In this document: positions 41,516-51,755 of the stretch, in pieces
How positions within the stretch are numbered: position 1 is the stretch's first letter
Layout: each line of letters starts with the position of its first letter
NCBI RefSeq assembly: GCF_009604375.1
Contig: NZ_WEGH01000003.1
Coordinates: forward strand, 1 to 64,000
Direction: 5' to 3'
Source of the DNA: Actinomadura macrotermitis
Lineage (GTDB): Bacteria > Actinomycetota > Actinomycetes > Streptosporangiales > Streptosporangiaceae
Length of the DNA: 64,000 bases
Made by a program: the position numbers and the translations under genes
Notes under the pieces: model-generated
Seen by the model: the letters and a program-made list of their open reading frames with translations, nothing else
Database searches by the model: none
What the model was told of the DNA's origin: nothing

Positions 41516-43438
41516 TCAGACGACGTTGAGCGGGAGCAGCTTGCGGCCGGTCGGGCCGATCTGGATCTCGGTGCCCATCGTCGGACAGACGCCGCAGTCG
41601 TAGCAGGGCGTCCAGCGGCAGTCCTCGACCTCGGTCCCGTCGACGGCCTCCTGCCAGTCCTGCCAGAGCCACTCGCGGTCCAGGCCGGCGTCCAGGTGGT
41701 CCCAGGGCAGCACCTCGACCTCCTCGCGCTCGCGGACGGTGTACCAGTCCAGGTCGACCGGCTCATCGGCGAGCCCCTTGGCGGCGCAGGCCGTCCAGCG
41801 CTCGTAGGAGAAGTGCTCGGTCCAGCCGTCGAAGCGGCCGCCGTCCTCCCAGACCGCGCGGATGACCTTGCCGACGCGGCGGTCGCCGCGCGACAGCAGC
41901 CCCTCGATCACCGACGGCTGACCGTCGTGGTAGCGCAGGCCGATGGCGCGGCCGTACTCCTTGTCGCCGCGCAGCGCGTCCTTCAGCGCCTTCAGCCGGC
42001 GGTCCACGGTCTCGTGGTCGCACTGGGCGGCCCACTGGAACGGGGTGTGCGGCTTCGGCACGAACCCGCCGATGGACACCGTGCAGCGGATGTCGCGGCG
42101 GCCGGTGGCGTCGCGGCCGGCCTGGATGACGCGCTTGGCCATCCCGGCGATGGCGAGGACGTCCTCGTCCTCCTCGGTCGGCAGCCCGCACATGAAGTAC
42201 AGCTTGACCTGCCGCCAGCCGTTCTCGTAGGCGGTGGTGACGGTGCGGATCAGGTCGTCCTCGGAGACCATCTTGTTGATGACCCGACGCATCCGCTCCG
42301 AGCCGCCCTCGGGCGCGAAGGTGAGGCCCGAGCGGCGGCCGCCGCGGGAGAACTCGTTGGCGAGGGTGATGTTGAAGGCGTCGACCCGGGTGGACGGCAG
42401 CGACAGCGAGGTGTTGGTGCCCTCGTACTGGTCGGCCAGGCCCTTGGCGACGTCGCCGATCTCGGAGTGGTCGGCGCTGGACAGGCTGAGCAGGCCGACC
42501 TCCTGGAAGCCCGACTCCTTCAGCCCGGTCTCCACCATCTCGCCGATGGTGGTGATGGAGCGCTCGCGGACCGGGCGGGTGATCATCCCGGCCTGGCAGA
42601 AGCGGCAGCCCCGGGTGCAGCCGCGGAAGATCTCCACGCTGAACCGCTCGTGCACCGTCTCGGCGAGCGGGACCAGCGGCTTCTTGGGGTAGGGCCAGGC
42701 GTCCAGGTCCATGACGGTGTGCTTGGCCACCCGCCACGGCACGCCGTGCCGGTTCGGCGCGACCCGCTGGATGCGGCCGTCGGGCAGGTAGGTGACGTCG
42801 TAGAACCTCGGCACGTATACGCCGCCGGACGCGGCGAGGCGGAGCAGCAGCTCGTCCCGGCCGCCCGGCGCGCCCTCGGCCTTCCACTCGCGGATCACCT
42901 CGGTGATCGCCAGCGCGATCTCCTCGCCGTCGCCGAGGACGGCGGCGTCGAGGAAGTCGGCGATCGGCTCGGGGTTGAACGCGGCGTGGCCGCCCGCGAG
43001 CACGATCGGGTGCTCGTCGGTGCGGTCGGCGGCCTCCAGCGGGATGCCGGCCAGATCGAGGGCCGTCAGCAGGTTGGTGTAGCCGAGCTCGGTGGAGAAC
43101 GAGACGCCGAACACGTCGAACGCGGCGACCGGGCGGTGCCCGTCGACGGTGAACTGGGGGATGCCGTTGTCGCGCATCACCTGTTCCATGTCGGGCCACA
43201 CCGAGTAGGTGCGCTCGGCCAGGGTGCCCTCGCGCTCGTTCAGGATCTCGTAAAGGATCTGCACGCCCTGGTTGGGCAGCCCGACCTCGTAGGCGTCGGG
43301 GTACATCAGCGCCCACCGGACCTGCGCCGAGTCCCAGTCCTTGACCTGGGAGTTCAGTTCGCCGCCGACGTACTGAATCGGCTTCTGCACGCGCGGGAGC
43401 AGCGGCTCCAGACGCGGGAAGATCGACTCAACAGGCAT
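41516..43438 (-). CDS. TIGR03960-type B12-binding-domain radical SAM protein
   Basis: A 640-residue radical SAM protein. The cluster-binding motif CTRGCRFCQAG lies near residue 272 (CX3CX2C). The N-terminal 200 residues have the cobalamin-like fold pattern of the family (MYPDAYEVGLPNQGVQILYE). The C-terminus has CYDCGVCPTMGTEIQIGP. The partner TIGR03936-type protein is normally downstream but here is 17 kb away. ATG 43438 is chosen with GGAGG eight bases upstream; an upstream TTG would overlap that site. The next gene upstream on this strand is rodA, after 70 bases, so transcription may continue from the mre operon. Confidence 0.9.
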   Translation of the reverse strand: MPVESIFPRLEPLLPRVQKPIQYVGGELNSQVKDWDSAQVRWALMYPDAYEVGLPNQGVQILYEILNEREGTLAERTYSVWPDMEQVMRDNGIPQFTVDGHRPVAAFDVFGVSFSTELGYTNLLTALDLAGIPLEAADRTDEHPIVLAGGHAAFNPEPIADFLDAAVLGDGEEIALAITEVIREWKAEGAPGGRDELLLRLAASGGVYVPRFYDVTYLPDGRIQRVAPNRHGVPWRVAKHTVMDLDAWPYPKKPLVPLAETVHERFSVEIFRGCTRGCRFCQAGMITRPVRERSITTIGEMVETGLKESGFQEVGLLSLSSADHSEIGDVAKGLADQYEGTNTSLSLPSTRVDAFNITLANEFSRGGRRSGLTFAPEGGSERMRRVINKMVSEDDLIRTVTTAYENGWRQVKLYFMCGLPTEEDEDVLAIAGMAKRVIQAGRDATGRRDIRCTVSIGGFVPKPHTPFQWAAQCDHETVDRRLKALKDALRGDKEYGRAIGLRYHDGQPSVIEGLLSRGDRRVGKVIRAVWEDGGRFDGWTEHFSYERWTACAAKGLADEPVDLDWYTVREREEVEVLPWDHLDAGLDREWLWQDWQEAVDGTEVEDCRWTPCYDCGVCPTMGTEIQIGPTGRKLLPLNVV

Positions 43439-43508
43439 GACGAGGGCCTCCAAGGGTGGGCTGTGGGAGATAGACCCTCCACAGTACCGCCGCCGCGCCG
43501 GCGGCCGG

Positions 43509-44690
43509 TCAGTCGAACGGCCGGCGCCGCACGTGCACGGCCTGCAGCAACCCGAAGGCGATCATGTTGGCGAAGGTCGCCGAGCCGCCGTAGGACACGA
43601 ACGGCAGCGGCAGGCCGGTGATCGGCATGATGCCGATCGTCATCCCGATGTTCTCGAACGTCTGGAACGCCAGCCAGCACACCACGCCGCTCGCCACCAG
43701 GGTGCCGAACAGGTCGGCGGCCTGGGTGGCGATCCGCATCCCGCGCCACAGGATCACCGCGAGCAGCAGCACGATCGCGGCGGCGCCGAGGAAGCCGAGC
43801 TCCTCCCCCGCGACGGTGAAGATGAAGTCGGTCTGCTGCTCGGGGACGAAGTGCCCGCCGGTCTGCTCGCCGTTGAACAGCCCCTTGCCCGACATCCCGC
43901 CCGAGCCGACCGCGATGAGGGCCTGCCGGGCGTTGTAGCCGGCGCCGCGCGGGTCGGCCGAGGGGTCCAGGAACGCGGTGAAGCGGGCGATCTGGTAGGG
44001 CTTGAGCAGGCCGAGGAGCAGCACCAGGGCCGCCGTCGCGATGCCGCCGCCGACCAGCCCGACCAGCCACCGCTTGGGCGCGCCCGAGATCGCCAGCATG
44101 CCGAGCACGACCGCGATGAACACCAGTGTGGTGCCGAGGTCGGGCTGCAGCATGATCAGCGCGGCGGGGAGGGCGGTCAGCCCGAGCGCGAGCAGCACGT
44201 CGCGGCGGCCCGGGCCGACCTCGCCGTCGCGCGGCTCGCCGAGGATCATGGCGAGCAGCACCACCAGGCCGACCTTGGCGAACTCCGAGGGCTGCACCTG
44301 GAAGCCGCCGCCGAGCACGATCCACGAGTGCGAGCCGTTGATGGTGGAGCCGAGCGGCGTCAGCACCGCGAGCAGGCCGACGCAGGCGAGCCCGTACAGG
44401 ATCGGCACGTAGGCGCGCAGCAGCCGGTAGTCCAGCACGGTGGTCAGGCCGCCGAGGCCGAACCCGATCACCAGGTTGAGGATGTGCCGCTTGACGAACG
44501 CGTCGGGGTCCTTGCCCTGCTCGGTGAGCAGCGGGAAGGTCGCCGAGCGCACCAGCAGCGCGCCGATCACCGACAGCGCCAGCACCGCCAGGAGCATCGT
44601 CCCGTCCAGGCGGCGCAGGCCGGCCAGCGCGCGCCGCCAGGCCGGGAGTCCGGTGGCGTACCCCTCGACCGTTCCGATGGTGTTGTTCAT
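43509..44690 (-). CDS. rodA: rod-shape SEDS glycosyltransferase RodA
   Basis: A 393-residue polytopic membrane protein of the FtsW/RodA/SpoVE family, which polymerises lipid II glycan strands with its PBP2 partner. Diagnostic segments are GGGFQVQPSEFAKVGLVVLL, LIMLQPDLGTTLVFIAVVLG, and EELGFLGAAAIVLLLAVILW. The C-terminal GLPLPFVSYGGSATFANMIA is also diagnostic. It overlaps the PBP2 stop by 4 nt (ATGA) and is the last gene of the mreBCD-mrdA-rodA operon. Confidence 0.95.
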   Translation of the reverse strand: MNNTIGTVEGYATGLPAWRRALAGLRRLDGTMLLAVLALSVIGALLVRSATFPLLTEQGKDPDAFVKRHILNLVIGFGLGGLTTVLDYRLLRAYVPILYGLACVGLLAVLTPLGSTINGSHSWIVLGGGFQVQPSEFAKVGLVVLLAMILGEPRDGEVGPGRRDVLLALGLTALPAALIMLQPDLGTTLVFIAVVLGMLAISGAPKRWLVGLVGGGIATAALVLLLGLLKPYQIARFTAFLDPSADPRGAGYNARQALIAVGSGGMSGKGLFNGEQTGGHFVPEQQTDFIFTVAGEELGFLGAAAIVLLLAVILWRGMRIATQAADLFGTLVASGVVCWLAFQTFENIGMTIGIMPITGLPLPFVSYGGSATFANMIAFGLLQAVHVRRRPFD

Positions 44691-46765
44691 GGGCTGGTCC
44701 CGTTGCTGTCGAAGCGCACCTTGGGCAGCCCGGACGGCAGCTCGCCGTTCTTCAGGATGGGCTCCTTGCCCTTCGCGCCGTACATCGCCTCGTAGATCTC
44801 CCGGACGGCGGGCGCGGCGGTCGAGGCGCCGGTGCCGCCCTGCGCGACCATGGCCACCACCGCGAAGTGCGGATTGCTCACCGGGGCGAACGAGGCGAAC
44901 CAGGAGGTGTCGTCCTTGCCGAAGACCTCGGCGGTGCCGGTCTTGCCGGCCACCTCGACCCGCTTGAAGTCGAACCCGGCGAACGCGCCGCGCGCGGTGC
45001 CCTCCTTCGGCACCCCGGCGAGGCCGCCGCGGATGTAGGCCAGCACCTTGGGGTCGACCGGCAGCTTCTGCGCCGGCGGCGCCTGGATGCGGCGGGCGAG
45101 CGTCCCGTCCGGCCGCATCACCGCCTGCGCGAGCCGCGGCACGACCAGGCGGCCGCCGTTGGCGAGCGCGGCGTAGGCGCGGGCGAGCTGCAGCGGCGTG
45201 ACCAGCACGTCGCCCTGCCCGACCGACAGGTTCGCCGCGTCGCCGGCGCGCCACACGTAGCCCTCGGTGCAGTTCTCGACGGCCATCGCCTTGAGGTAGG
45301 CGGCGCGGGCCGGGTCCTCCTTCTCCACCTGCGGGTAGCCCGTCTTGGCGGCCTTGCAGTCGGAGTCCTTGGTGGAGTTCCAGTAGCTCTTCTTCCAGCC
45401 GCGGTCGGGGATGCGGCCGCTGACCTCGCTCGGCAGGTCGATGCCGGTGCGCGACCCGAACCCCCACTTGCGGGCCATGTGGGCCATCGGGTCCTTGGGG
45501 TTCTGCTTCGGCTTCATGCCGCCGTCGCGCAGCCACTCCTCGTAGGCGAACCGGTAGAAGATCGTGTCGCAGGAGACCACGAGCGCGGTGTGCAGGTTCA
45601 TGTCGCCGTGGCCCTGGCCCTCGAAGTTGCGGAAGGCGCGGGCGCCGACGTTGAAGGAGCCGGGGCAGGAGTAGGTGCCGTGCAGGTCGTAGCCGTCGGC
45701 CACCGCCGCCGACACCGAGGAGATCTTGAAGGTGGAGCCCGGCGCGAACTGCCCCTGGGTGGCGCGGGAGATGAGCGGCTCGCCGTTCTTCTTGCCGAGC
45801 AGCGCGTCGTACTTGTCCTGGGAGATGCCGCCGGTCCACACCGACGGGTCGTAGGTGGGGTAGCTGGCCAGCGCCACCACCCCGCCGGTGCGCACGTCCA
45901 GCACCACCGCGGCGCCGGCGTCGGCCCGGTGCCCGGCGGTGCGGGCGCTCTTGATGGCGTTCTGCAGCGCCTTCTCGGCCGCGCCCTGCACCTGCGCGTT
46001 CAGGCTGGTGACCAGGTTGCCGCCGGGCACCGGGGGACGCTCGTGCGCGGTGCCGGTGACGCGGCCCTGGCTGTCGACCAGCACCCGGCGCAGGCCCGGC
46101 TCGCCGCGCAGGTCGGCGTCGTAGCTGCCCTCCAGCCCGTCCCGGCCGACCAGGTCGACGCCGCTGTAGCCGGTGACGCGCAGCCCCTTGCTGCGGTCCA
46201 TCTCCTCCTGCGTGATCGGCTGCAGGTAGCCGATGGTCTGCGTGGCGGTCGCGCCGGACGGCGCCGGGTACTCCCGGACGGCCTGCAGCTGCGCCGAGAC
46301 GCCGGGGAACTCCTCCTGCCGCTCCATGATCTGCAGGGCGCGCTTGGGGTCGGCGCGGTCCTCCACCGGGATCGGCTGGAACGGCGAGCCGGGCCAGCAC
46401 GGCCGCTGCACGGCCGGGGCGCACAGCCGGGTCTTCAGCTCCAGCGCGGCGCGGGTGGTGCCGAGCACGCCGGCGAGCCGGTCCAGCACCGCCCGGCCCC
46501 GGTCCTTCTGCCGGGACAGGGTGGTGCGGTCCACCGAGATCACCAGCGCGGTGCGGTTGCGCGCCAGCGGGCGGCCCTGGTCGTCCAGGATCAGGCCGCG
46601 CACCGCTGGCACGACGATGTCGCGGGTGCGGTTCTCGGCCGCGACCTGCCGGTAGTGCGCGCCGCCGAGGACCTGCAGCGTCCACAGCCGGCCCAGCAGG
46701 ACCAGGATCATCGCCGCCACCAGCACGTACAGCACCATGAGCCGGAAGTGGGTGCGCGGGTTCAC
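44687..46765 (-). CDS. mrdA: penicillin-binding protein 2
   Basis: A 692-residue class B transpeptidase of cell elongation. One N-terminal membrane segment (about 10-30, VLYVLVAAMILVLLGRLWTL) is followed by the dimerisation domain. The transpeptidase domain has the SxxK motif in GQFAPGSTFKISS near 341, SxN-like SCD near 400, and KTGTAE near 608. The GTG start overlaps the mreD stop by 4 nt, and the gene end overlaps rodA, so mreD, mrdA and rodA are translationally coupled. Confidence 0.95.
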   Translation of the reverse strand: MNPRTHFRLMVLYVLVAAMILVLLGRLWTLQVLGGAHYRQVAAENRTRDIVVPAVRGLILDDQGRPLARNRTALVISVDRTTLSRQKDRGRAVLDRLAGVLGTTRAALELKTRLCAPAVQRPCWPGSPFQPIPVEDRADPKRALQIMERQEEFPGVSAQLQAVREYPAPSGATATQTIGYLQPITQEEMDRSKGLRVTGYSGVDLVGRDGLEGSYDADLRGEPGLRRVLVDSQGRVTGTAHERPPVPGGNLVTSLNAQVQGAAEKALQNAIKSARTAGHRADAGAAVVLDVRTGGVVALASYPTYDPSVWTGGISQDKYDALLGKKNGEPLISRATQGQFAPGSTFKISSVSAAVADGYDLHGTYSCPGSFNVGARAFRNFEGQGHGDMNLHTALVVSCDTIFYRFAYEEWLRDGGMKPKQNPKDPMAHMARKWGFGSRTGIDLPSEVSGRIPDRGWKKSYWNSTKDSDCKAAKTGYPQVEKEDPARAAYLKAMAVENCTEGYVWRAGDAANLSVGQGDVLVTPLQLARAYAALANGGRLVVPRLAQAVMRPDGTLARRIQAPPAQKLPVDPKVLAYIRGGLAGVPKEGTARGAFAGFDFKRVEVAGKTGTAEVFGKDDTSWFASFAPVSNPHFAVVAMVAQGGTGASTAAPAVREIYEAMYGAKGKEPILKNGELPSGLPKVRFDSNGTSP

Positions 46766-47361
46766 CGGGTCGTTCCCCGGCCGGCCATGGCGCGGTAGCG
46801 GGCGACCGGCAGGGCGAAGCGGTCCCTGCGGCCGCGCTCGCCGCGCTCGTAGCGGCGGGTGACGCGCAGCACCGACCACACCACGAACGGGCTGGCGACC
46901 ACGTCGTACAGCACCTGCAGCGGCACCATCCGCGCCACGATCGTCCAGTTCGCGCGCGGGTCGCCGAGCAGCATGCCGGTCAGCGCGTACAGCACGGTGC
47001 CGGCGAGGGCGCCGATCGCCACGGCCAGGAACGGCACCATCGACTGGCGCTTCATCTCGCCCTCGGCGAGCCCGCACGCGTACCCGATCAGGCAGTACAC
47101 CAGCGCGTACCGGCCGAGGGTGTGGTCGGCGGGCGGGATGATGTCGGCGGCCAGGCCCGCGCCGAACCCGGCGACCACGCCGGTCAGCGACCCGTTGACC
47201 AGCGCCAGCGCGACCACGGTGAGCAGCACCAGGTCGGGCGTGACGCCGCCGGGCAGCGGCAGCCGGTTGGCGACCGACACCTGCAGGATCAGCGCCACGA
47301 CGACCACGACGACGGCGGTGAGGTTGCGTCCGACCGGCGACGGCTCGGGCGGGTTCAGCAT
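46762..47361 (-). CDS. mreD: rod shape-determining protein MreD
   Basis: A 199-residue membrane protein with about five hydrophobic segments. It has the MreD pattern: LTAVVVVVVALILQVSVANR at the N-terminus, then PDLVLLTVVALALVNGSLTG and GFGAGLAADIIPP. It lies 2 bases after mreC and overlaps mrdA by 4 nt. Identification rests on the pattern and the conserved order mreB-mreC-mreD-mrdA-rodA. Confidence 0.93.
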   Translation of the reverse strand: MLNPPEPSPVGRNLTAVVVVVVALILQVSVANRLPLPGGVTPDLVLLTVVALALVNGSLTGVVAGFGAGLAADIIPPADHTLGRYALVYCLIGYACGLAEGEMKRQSMVPFLAVAIGALAGTVLYALTGMLLGDPRANWTIVARMVPLQVLYDVVASPFVVWSVLRVTRRYERGERGRRDRFALPVARYRAMAGRGTTR

Positions 47362-47363
47362 GA

Positions 47364-48341
47364 CTAGTCCCCCTGGTCCGGCTTCTTTGACGGCTTGGCG
47401 CTCGGCGACGGCGACCCGGACGGCGACGCGGACGGCGAGGCCGAGGGCGTCGGCGACGGCTTCGGCCTGGGGGGCAGCACGCCGTCGCGCGGGTCGGACT
47501 TCGGCGGTGCGACGACCACCGCGACCACGTCCAGGCTGGTGAACGCCGCGAACGGGCGCAGGTAGGCCACGCGGGTCAGGCCGCCCTCGGGCCGGCCGAT
47601 CCGCTCGACCACCCCGATCGGCACGCCCGGCACGTAGGGCCGTTCGCCCTGCGAGCCGAGCGTGACCAGGCGCTGCCCGACCCGCATCGGCGCGTTGGCG
47701 TCCAGCAGCTGGAACCGCAGCGGGGTCTGGCCGCCGTTGCCGAGGCCGCGGCGGCCCCGGCCCTGCACGACGCCGATCTCGCGGGAGTCCTCCAGCCGGG
47801 CGCCGACCGTGGAGGTGACGTCGGTGGCCAGCAGCACCGTCGCGGTGGCCGGGCCGACCCGGGTGACGCGGCCGACCAGGCCGTCCGCGCTCATCACGGT
47901 CATGTCGGCCCGCACGCCGCTGCGGCTGCCGGCGTCGATGGTGACGGTGTCCTCGAAGCCCTGCCCCGCGGAGATCACCTGCGCCGCGACGATCTTGTAG
48001 CCGCCGATGCCGGCGGTGCCGAGCAGCCGGTCGAGCTGCCGGGCCCGGCCGGCGTCCAGCCGGCCCGACCGCAGCTGCTCGCGCAGCCGCTGGTTCTCGC
48101 GTTCCAGCCGGTCGGCCCGGCGCCGCTCGCCGGGCGCGTCGGTGATCGCGTCGAAGCTGTTGCCGACGGGCCGCACCACGGCCGCCGACGCGCGTTCCAC
48201 CGGGCCGAAGACGGCCGCCCCGACGCTGCGCAGACCGCGCAGCGGGGAGCCGTCACCACCCCGGTAGTCGACTGTGATCATCACGAGCGCCACCACGAGC
48301 AGCACACCGAGGACCGTCCGGGTCCGCCGGGTGTCCTTCAC
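47364..48341 (-). CDS. mreC: rod shape-determining protein MreC
   Basis: A 325-residue MreC. One N-terminal membrane segment (VLGVLLVVALVMITVDY), a short coiled coil (RADRLERENQRLREQLRSGR), then the periplasmic beta domain (VISAGQGFEDTVTIDAGSRS, GLVGRVTRVGPATATVLLAT) are visible. The last 45 residues are a Ser/Pro/Lys low-complexity tail, common in actinobacteria. The gap to mreB is 38 bases. Confidence 0.94.
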   Translation of the reverse strand: MKDTRRTRTVLGVLLVVALVMITVDYRGGDGSPLRGLRSVGAAVFGPVERASAAVVRPVGNSFDAITDAPGERRRADRLERENQRLREQLRSGRLDAGRARQLDRLLGTAGIGGYKIVAAQVISAGQGFEDTVTIDAGSRSGVRADMTVMSADGLVGRVTRVGPATATVLLATDVTSTVGARLEDSREIGVVQGRGRRGLGNGGQTPLRFQLLDANAPMRVGQRLVTLGSQGERPYVPGVPIGVVERIGRPEGGLTRVAYLRPFAAFTSLDVVAVVVAPPKSDPRDGVLPPRPKPSPTPSASPSASPSGSPSPSAKPSKKPDQGD

Positions 48342-48379
48342 CCACCGACCTCCCGTTTCCTAGAGCGAGGGGGGGTGAT

Positions 48380-49414
48380 TCAGTGCCGCGACTCGGGGAC
48401 GAGCACCTGGCGCAGCGAGTCGAAGTCCTCCACGCACTTGCCGGTGCCGAGCACCACCGAGTCCAGCGGATTGTCGACCAGATGGATCGGCATCCCGGTC
48501 TCCTCGCGCAGCCGCTCGTCCAGGTGCTTGAGCAGCGCGCCGCCGCCGGTGAGGGCGATGCCGCGGTCCATGATGTCGCCCGACAGCTCGGGCGGGCACT
48601 TGTCCAGCGTGGTCTTGACGGCGTCCACGATCGCGTTGACCGGCTCCTCGATCGCGCGGCGCACCTCCTCGGCGGAGATGACCACGGTCTTGGGCAGCCC
48701 GGACACCAGGTCGCGGCCGCGGATCTCGGCGTGCGGCTCGTCCTCGCCGCCGGGATAGGCCGACCCGATCGCCATCTTGATCTCCTCGGCGGTGCGCTCC
48801 CCGAGCATCAGGGAGTACTCCTTCTTGGAGAACGAGATGACGGCCTGGTCCAGCTCGTCGCCGCCGACCCGGACCGACTGGCTGGTCACGATGCCGCCGA
48901 GCGAGATGATGGCCACCTCGGTGGTGCCGCCGCCGATGTCGACGACCATGTTGCCGGTCGGCTCGTAGACGGGCAGCCCGGCGCCGATGGCCGCGGCCAT
49001 CGGCTCCTCGATGATGTACACGCGGCGGGCTCCGGCCTGGTAGCCGGCCTCCTTGACCGCGCGCTGCTCGACACCGGTGATACCGCTCGGGACCGCGACG
49101 ACGATGCGCGGTTTGGCGAAGTGCCGGCGCTTGTGCACCTTCTGGATGAAATAGCGCAGCATCCGTTCGGTGACGTCGAAGTCGGCGATGACACCGTCCT
49201 TGAGCGGGCGGACGGCGACGATGTTGCCGGGCGTGCGGCCGATCATCCGCTTGGCCTCGATGCCCACCGCCACGATCTTGCCCGTGTTGGTGTTGATGGC
49301 GACTACCGAGGGTTCGTTCAGGACGATGCCGCGCCCGCGCACGTAGACCAGTGTGTTGGCGGTGCCGAGATCGACCGCCATGTCACGGCCAAGAAAAGAC
49401 AGCTTGTTACCCAT
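48380..49414 (-). CDS. mreB: rod shape-determining protein MreB
   Basis: A 344-residue bacterial actin. Phosphate 1 motif AVDLGTANTLVYVRGRGI, phosphate 2 MVVDIGGGTTEVAIISLGG and adenosine motif ALTGGGALLKHLDERL are intact. The ATG at 49414 gives the actinobacterial start MGNKLSFLGRDMAVDLG; no strong ribosome binding site precedes it, so the inner ATG of MAVDLG is a possible alternative. It is the first gene of the elongation operon. Confidence 0.95.
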   Translation of the reverse strand: MGNKLSFLGRDMAVDLGTANTLVYVRGRGIVLNEPSVVAINTNTGKIVAVGIEAKRMIGRTPGNIVAVRPLKDGVIADFDVTERMLRYFIQKVHKRRHFAKPRIVVAVPSGITGVEQRAVKEAGYQAGARRVYIIEEPMAAAIGAGLPVYEPTGNMVVDIGGGTTEVAIISLGGIVTSQSVRVGGDELDQAVISFSKKEYSLMLGERTAEEIKMAIGSAYPGGEDEPHAEIRGRDLVSGLPKTVVISAEEVRRAIEEPVNAIVDAVKTTLDKCPPELSGDIMDRGIALTGGGALLKHLDERLREETGMPIHLVDNPLDSVVLGTGKCVEDFDSLRQVLVPESRH

Positions 49415-49691
49415 GAAGAAAGGAGGCCCTTCATGTTGGCGGGCGTGCAGAGCGGCGTGTCCATCGTAACGTGCCCACACCTCCCAAGGCAGACACCCCG
49501 CCGCCGGAACGCGATCAAAAAACACCGGCTCAGCAGGGGTTGTTTGCATAAAAGACACGCGGGCCGGAAGATCCGGCCCGCGTGTCCCGCACAACGACCA
49601 ACGTGATGCCCGCCCACCGCGCCCTGCGAAAGAGCCCGGGCCCGCGGTTCACCCCGCAGGGGTCCGGGGGCGTGGGGTCGCCCCCGCAGGG
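49415..49691. other. mreB upstream region and ndk terminator region
   Basis: The mreB promoter must be in 49415-49550. A TACGAT at about 49464-49469 (minus) could be a -10, but no matching -35 is clear. The region also contains the ndk terminator and a GC-rich hairpin (49666-49685) like those between the two tRNA-Ala genes. Confidence 0.5.
49555..49585 (-). terminator. ndk terminator
   Basis: A 14 bp perfect stem with a 3-base loop, followed on the minus strand by CTTTTATG, a typical intrinsic terminator, 107 bases after the ndk stop. Confidence 0.85.
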
Positions 49692-50099
<408 letters not shown>

Positions 50100-50196
50100 G
50101 GGTGTTTCTCCTCAGACAGGTGGATGAGAGTGGCGCGCGCCCCGCCGTGGGCGGGGGCGTGGCCGCGGGCGGCCGGCGCACCTTCGCGGACGGAGT

Positions 50197-51648
50197 TTAC
50201 CCATCCTGTGGCGCCGGAGCCGCCGCGGCGGGGTGCCGCGCGCCGGTCCGGGCGCAGACGGCGGCGAGCAGCCCGGCCGTCACGCCCGCCGCGACCAGCC
50301 ACATGCGGTATCCGGCGGTCAGCGCGTGGGCCTGCTCGGCGACGGTTTCGGGGCGGACGCGCTGCAGCCGTCCCATCTGCAGTGACAGCACCATCAGCTG
50401 TCCGGTGAGCAGGGCGGGGAAGCAGAGGGCGAGGCCGAACAGGGCGGCGGCGACGCCGGTGTCGCGCAGGGCGGCGGCGAGCGTGACGCCGAGGCCCGCG
50501 CCGAGTGGCAGCAGCGGGAGCACCGTCAGCGCGGACGGTCCGGTGGCGGCGGTGGCGAGCGCGAGCAGCACCGCCGCCACGATCAGCCCGTGCCCGGTGA
50601 GGACGGCGCCGCGCAGGGCGGTGTGCGGCAGCCGCACGGTGAGCAGCGCGCCGAGCAGCGCGGCCGCGCCGCCGGCGGCGAACGGCAGCAGCGGTGCCCA
50701 GGCCGCCCCGTCCTGGGTGAGGCCGGCGAGCGGACCCGCCACCGGGTAGCCGAGCAGCCCGGCGGTGAGCATCGCCGGGGCGCAGCCGTGCGGGCTGCCC
50801 GCGATGGCGTCGCCGCCGCCGGCCAGCGCGAGCCCGGCGAGGGCGACCAGCGTGATCGCCGCGACGGCCAGCTGCCCGCCCGGCGACCAGCGGTGGGCGG
50901 CGAGCACCGCCAGGAACGCGAGGCCGGCGGCGGGCACGATCGGCAGCACGAGCAGGCCGCGTTCGGCGTGGCGGAGCGCGGACAGCGGCGGCGCGGCGGT
51001 GGTGCGCGCCGCCAGGCAGGCGAGGGCGGCGGCGACCGCGGCGGCGGCGGGCCACGGCAAGGGCGCGAGGGCGGTGTGCCAGTCGGTGCCGTGCCCGCCC
51101 GCCGGGACGGCGCGCAGGGCGAGCGGCATCGCGGTGAGCAGCGCCGCGGCGAGGGTGCCCGCCCAGACCGCGGCGAGGAGGCGGCTGCGGCGTTCCCATA
51201 CCAGGACCAGGGTGGCGGGCAGCGCGAGCCCGGCGCCCGCGCCCTGCGCCGCGCGCACCGTGCCGGCCAGCGCGACGGAGTCGGCGAGCGGGGCGGCCAG
51301 CACACCGCCGAGCAGCAGGGCCAGCCCGGCCAGCAGCGTCAGGCGGGCCGGGAGGCGGCGGGCCGCGACGGCCCCGGCGGGCACCGCCACCACCAGCGCG
51401 GGCAGGGTGAGGCCGGACGCGCGCAGCAGCGCGCGCCGGCCGGCGTCGTCCAGGCCGAGCCGGGCGCCCGCGTCCGCCAGCACGTTCAGGCTGGTGTCGG
51501 GGAGCGCCAGCGCGATCGCGGGCAGCGCGGTCAGGACGAGCAGCGCGGTGGCCAGCGCGGCGGCCCGGCCCGGCGCGCGGGACGGGTCCGGTGGTTCCGG
51601 GAACGCCGCCGGCGGCGGTTCGGGCGGGGACTCGGCGTGGGAGGACAC
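50197..51648 (-). CDS. MFS-like membrane transporter
   Basis: A 483-residue protein made of about twelve to fourteen hydrophobic segments with a 40-residue Pro/Glu-rich cytoplasmic N-terminus. The stretch VVAVPAGAVAARRLPARLTL followed by LLAGLALLLGG fits a degenerate motif A of the major facilitator superfamily, and QGAGAGLALPATLVLVWERR a typical helix 4-5 region. No substrate is indicated. GTG 51648 is chosen with AAGGAG upstream. It stands between ndk and the folC group but on the same strand without overlap. Confidence 0.75.
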   Translation of the reverse strand: MSSHAESPPEPPPAAFPEPPDPSRAPGRAAALATALLVLTALPAIALALPDTSLNVLADAGARLGLDDAGRRALLRASGLTLPALVVAVPAGAVAARRLPARLTLLAGLALLLGGVLAAPLADSVALAGTVRAAQGAGAGLALPATLVLVWERRSRLLAAVWAGTLAAALLTAMPLALRAVPAGGHGTDWHTALAPLPWPAAAAVAAALACLAARTTAAPPLSALRHAERGLLVLPIVPAAGLAFLAVLAAHRWSPGGQLAVAAITLVALAGLALAGGGDAIAGSPHGCAPAMLTAGLLGYPVAGPLAGLTQDGAAWAPLLPFAAGGAAALLGALLTVRLPHTALRGAVLTGHGLIVAAVLLALATAATGPSALTVLPLLPLGAGLGVTLAAALRDTGVAAALFGLALCFPALLTGQLMVLSLQMGRLQRVRPETVAEQAHALTAGYRMWLVAAGVTAGLLAAVCARTGARHPAAAAPAPQDG

Positions 51649-51755
51649 CGCGCTCTCCTTCGGAGGCTGCCGTCCGCCGTCACAATTGCCCGGATCGAGC
51701 AATTAATGCGAATTGCCGATATCGGCGGGCGGAACTTCGGACCGTCCCCGGGAAT

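Noticed and set aside
49412..49430. Plus-strand AAAGGAGG as a ribosome binding site for a rightward gene
   Set aside because: No coding frame follows on the plus strand; the match is on the wrong strand for mreB.
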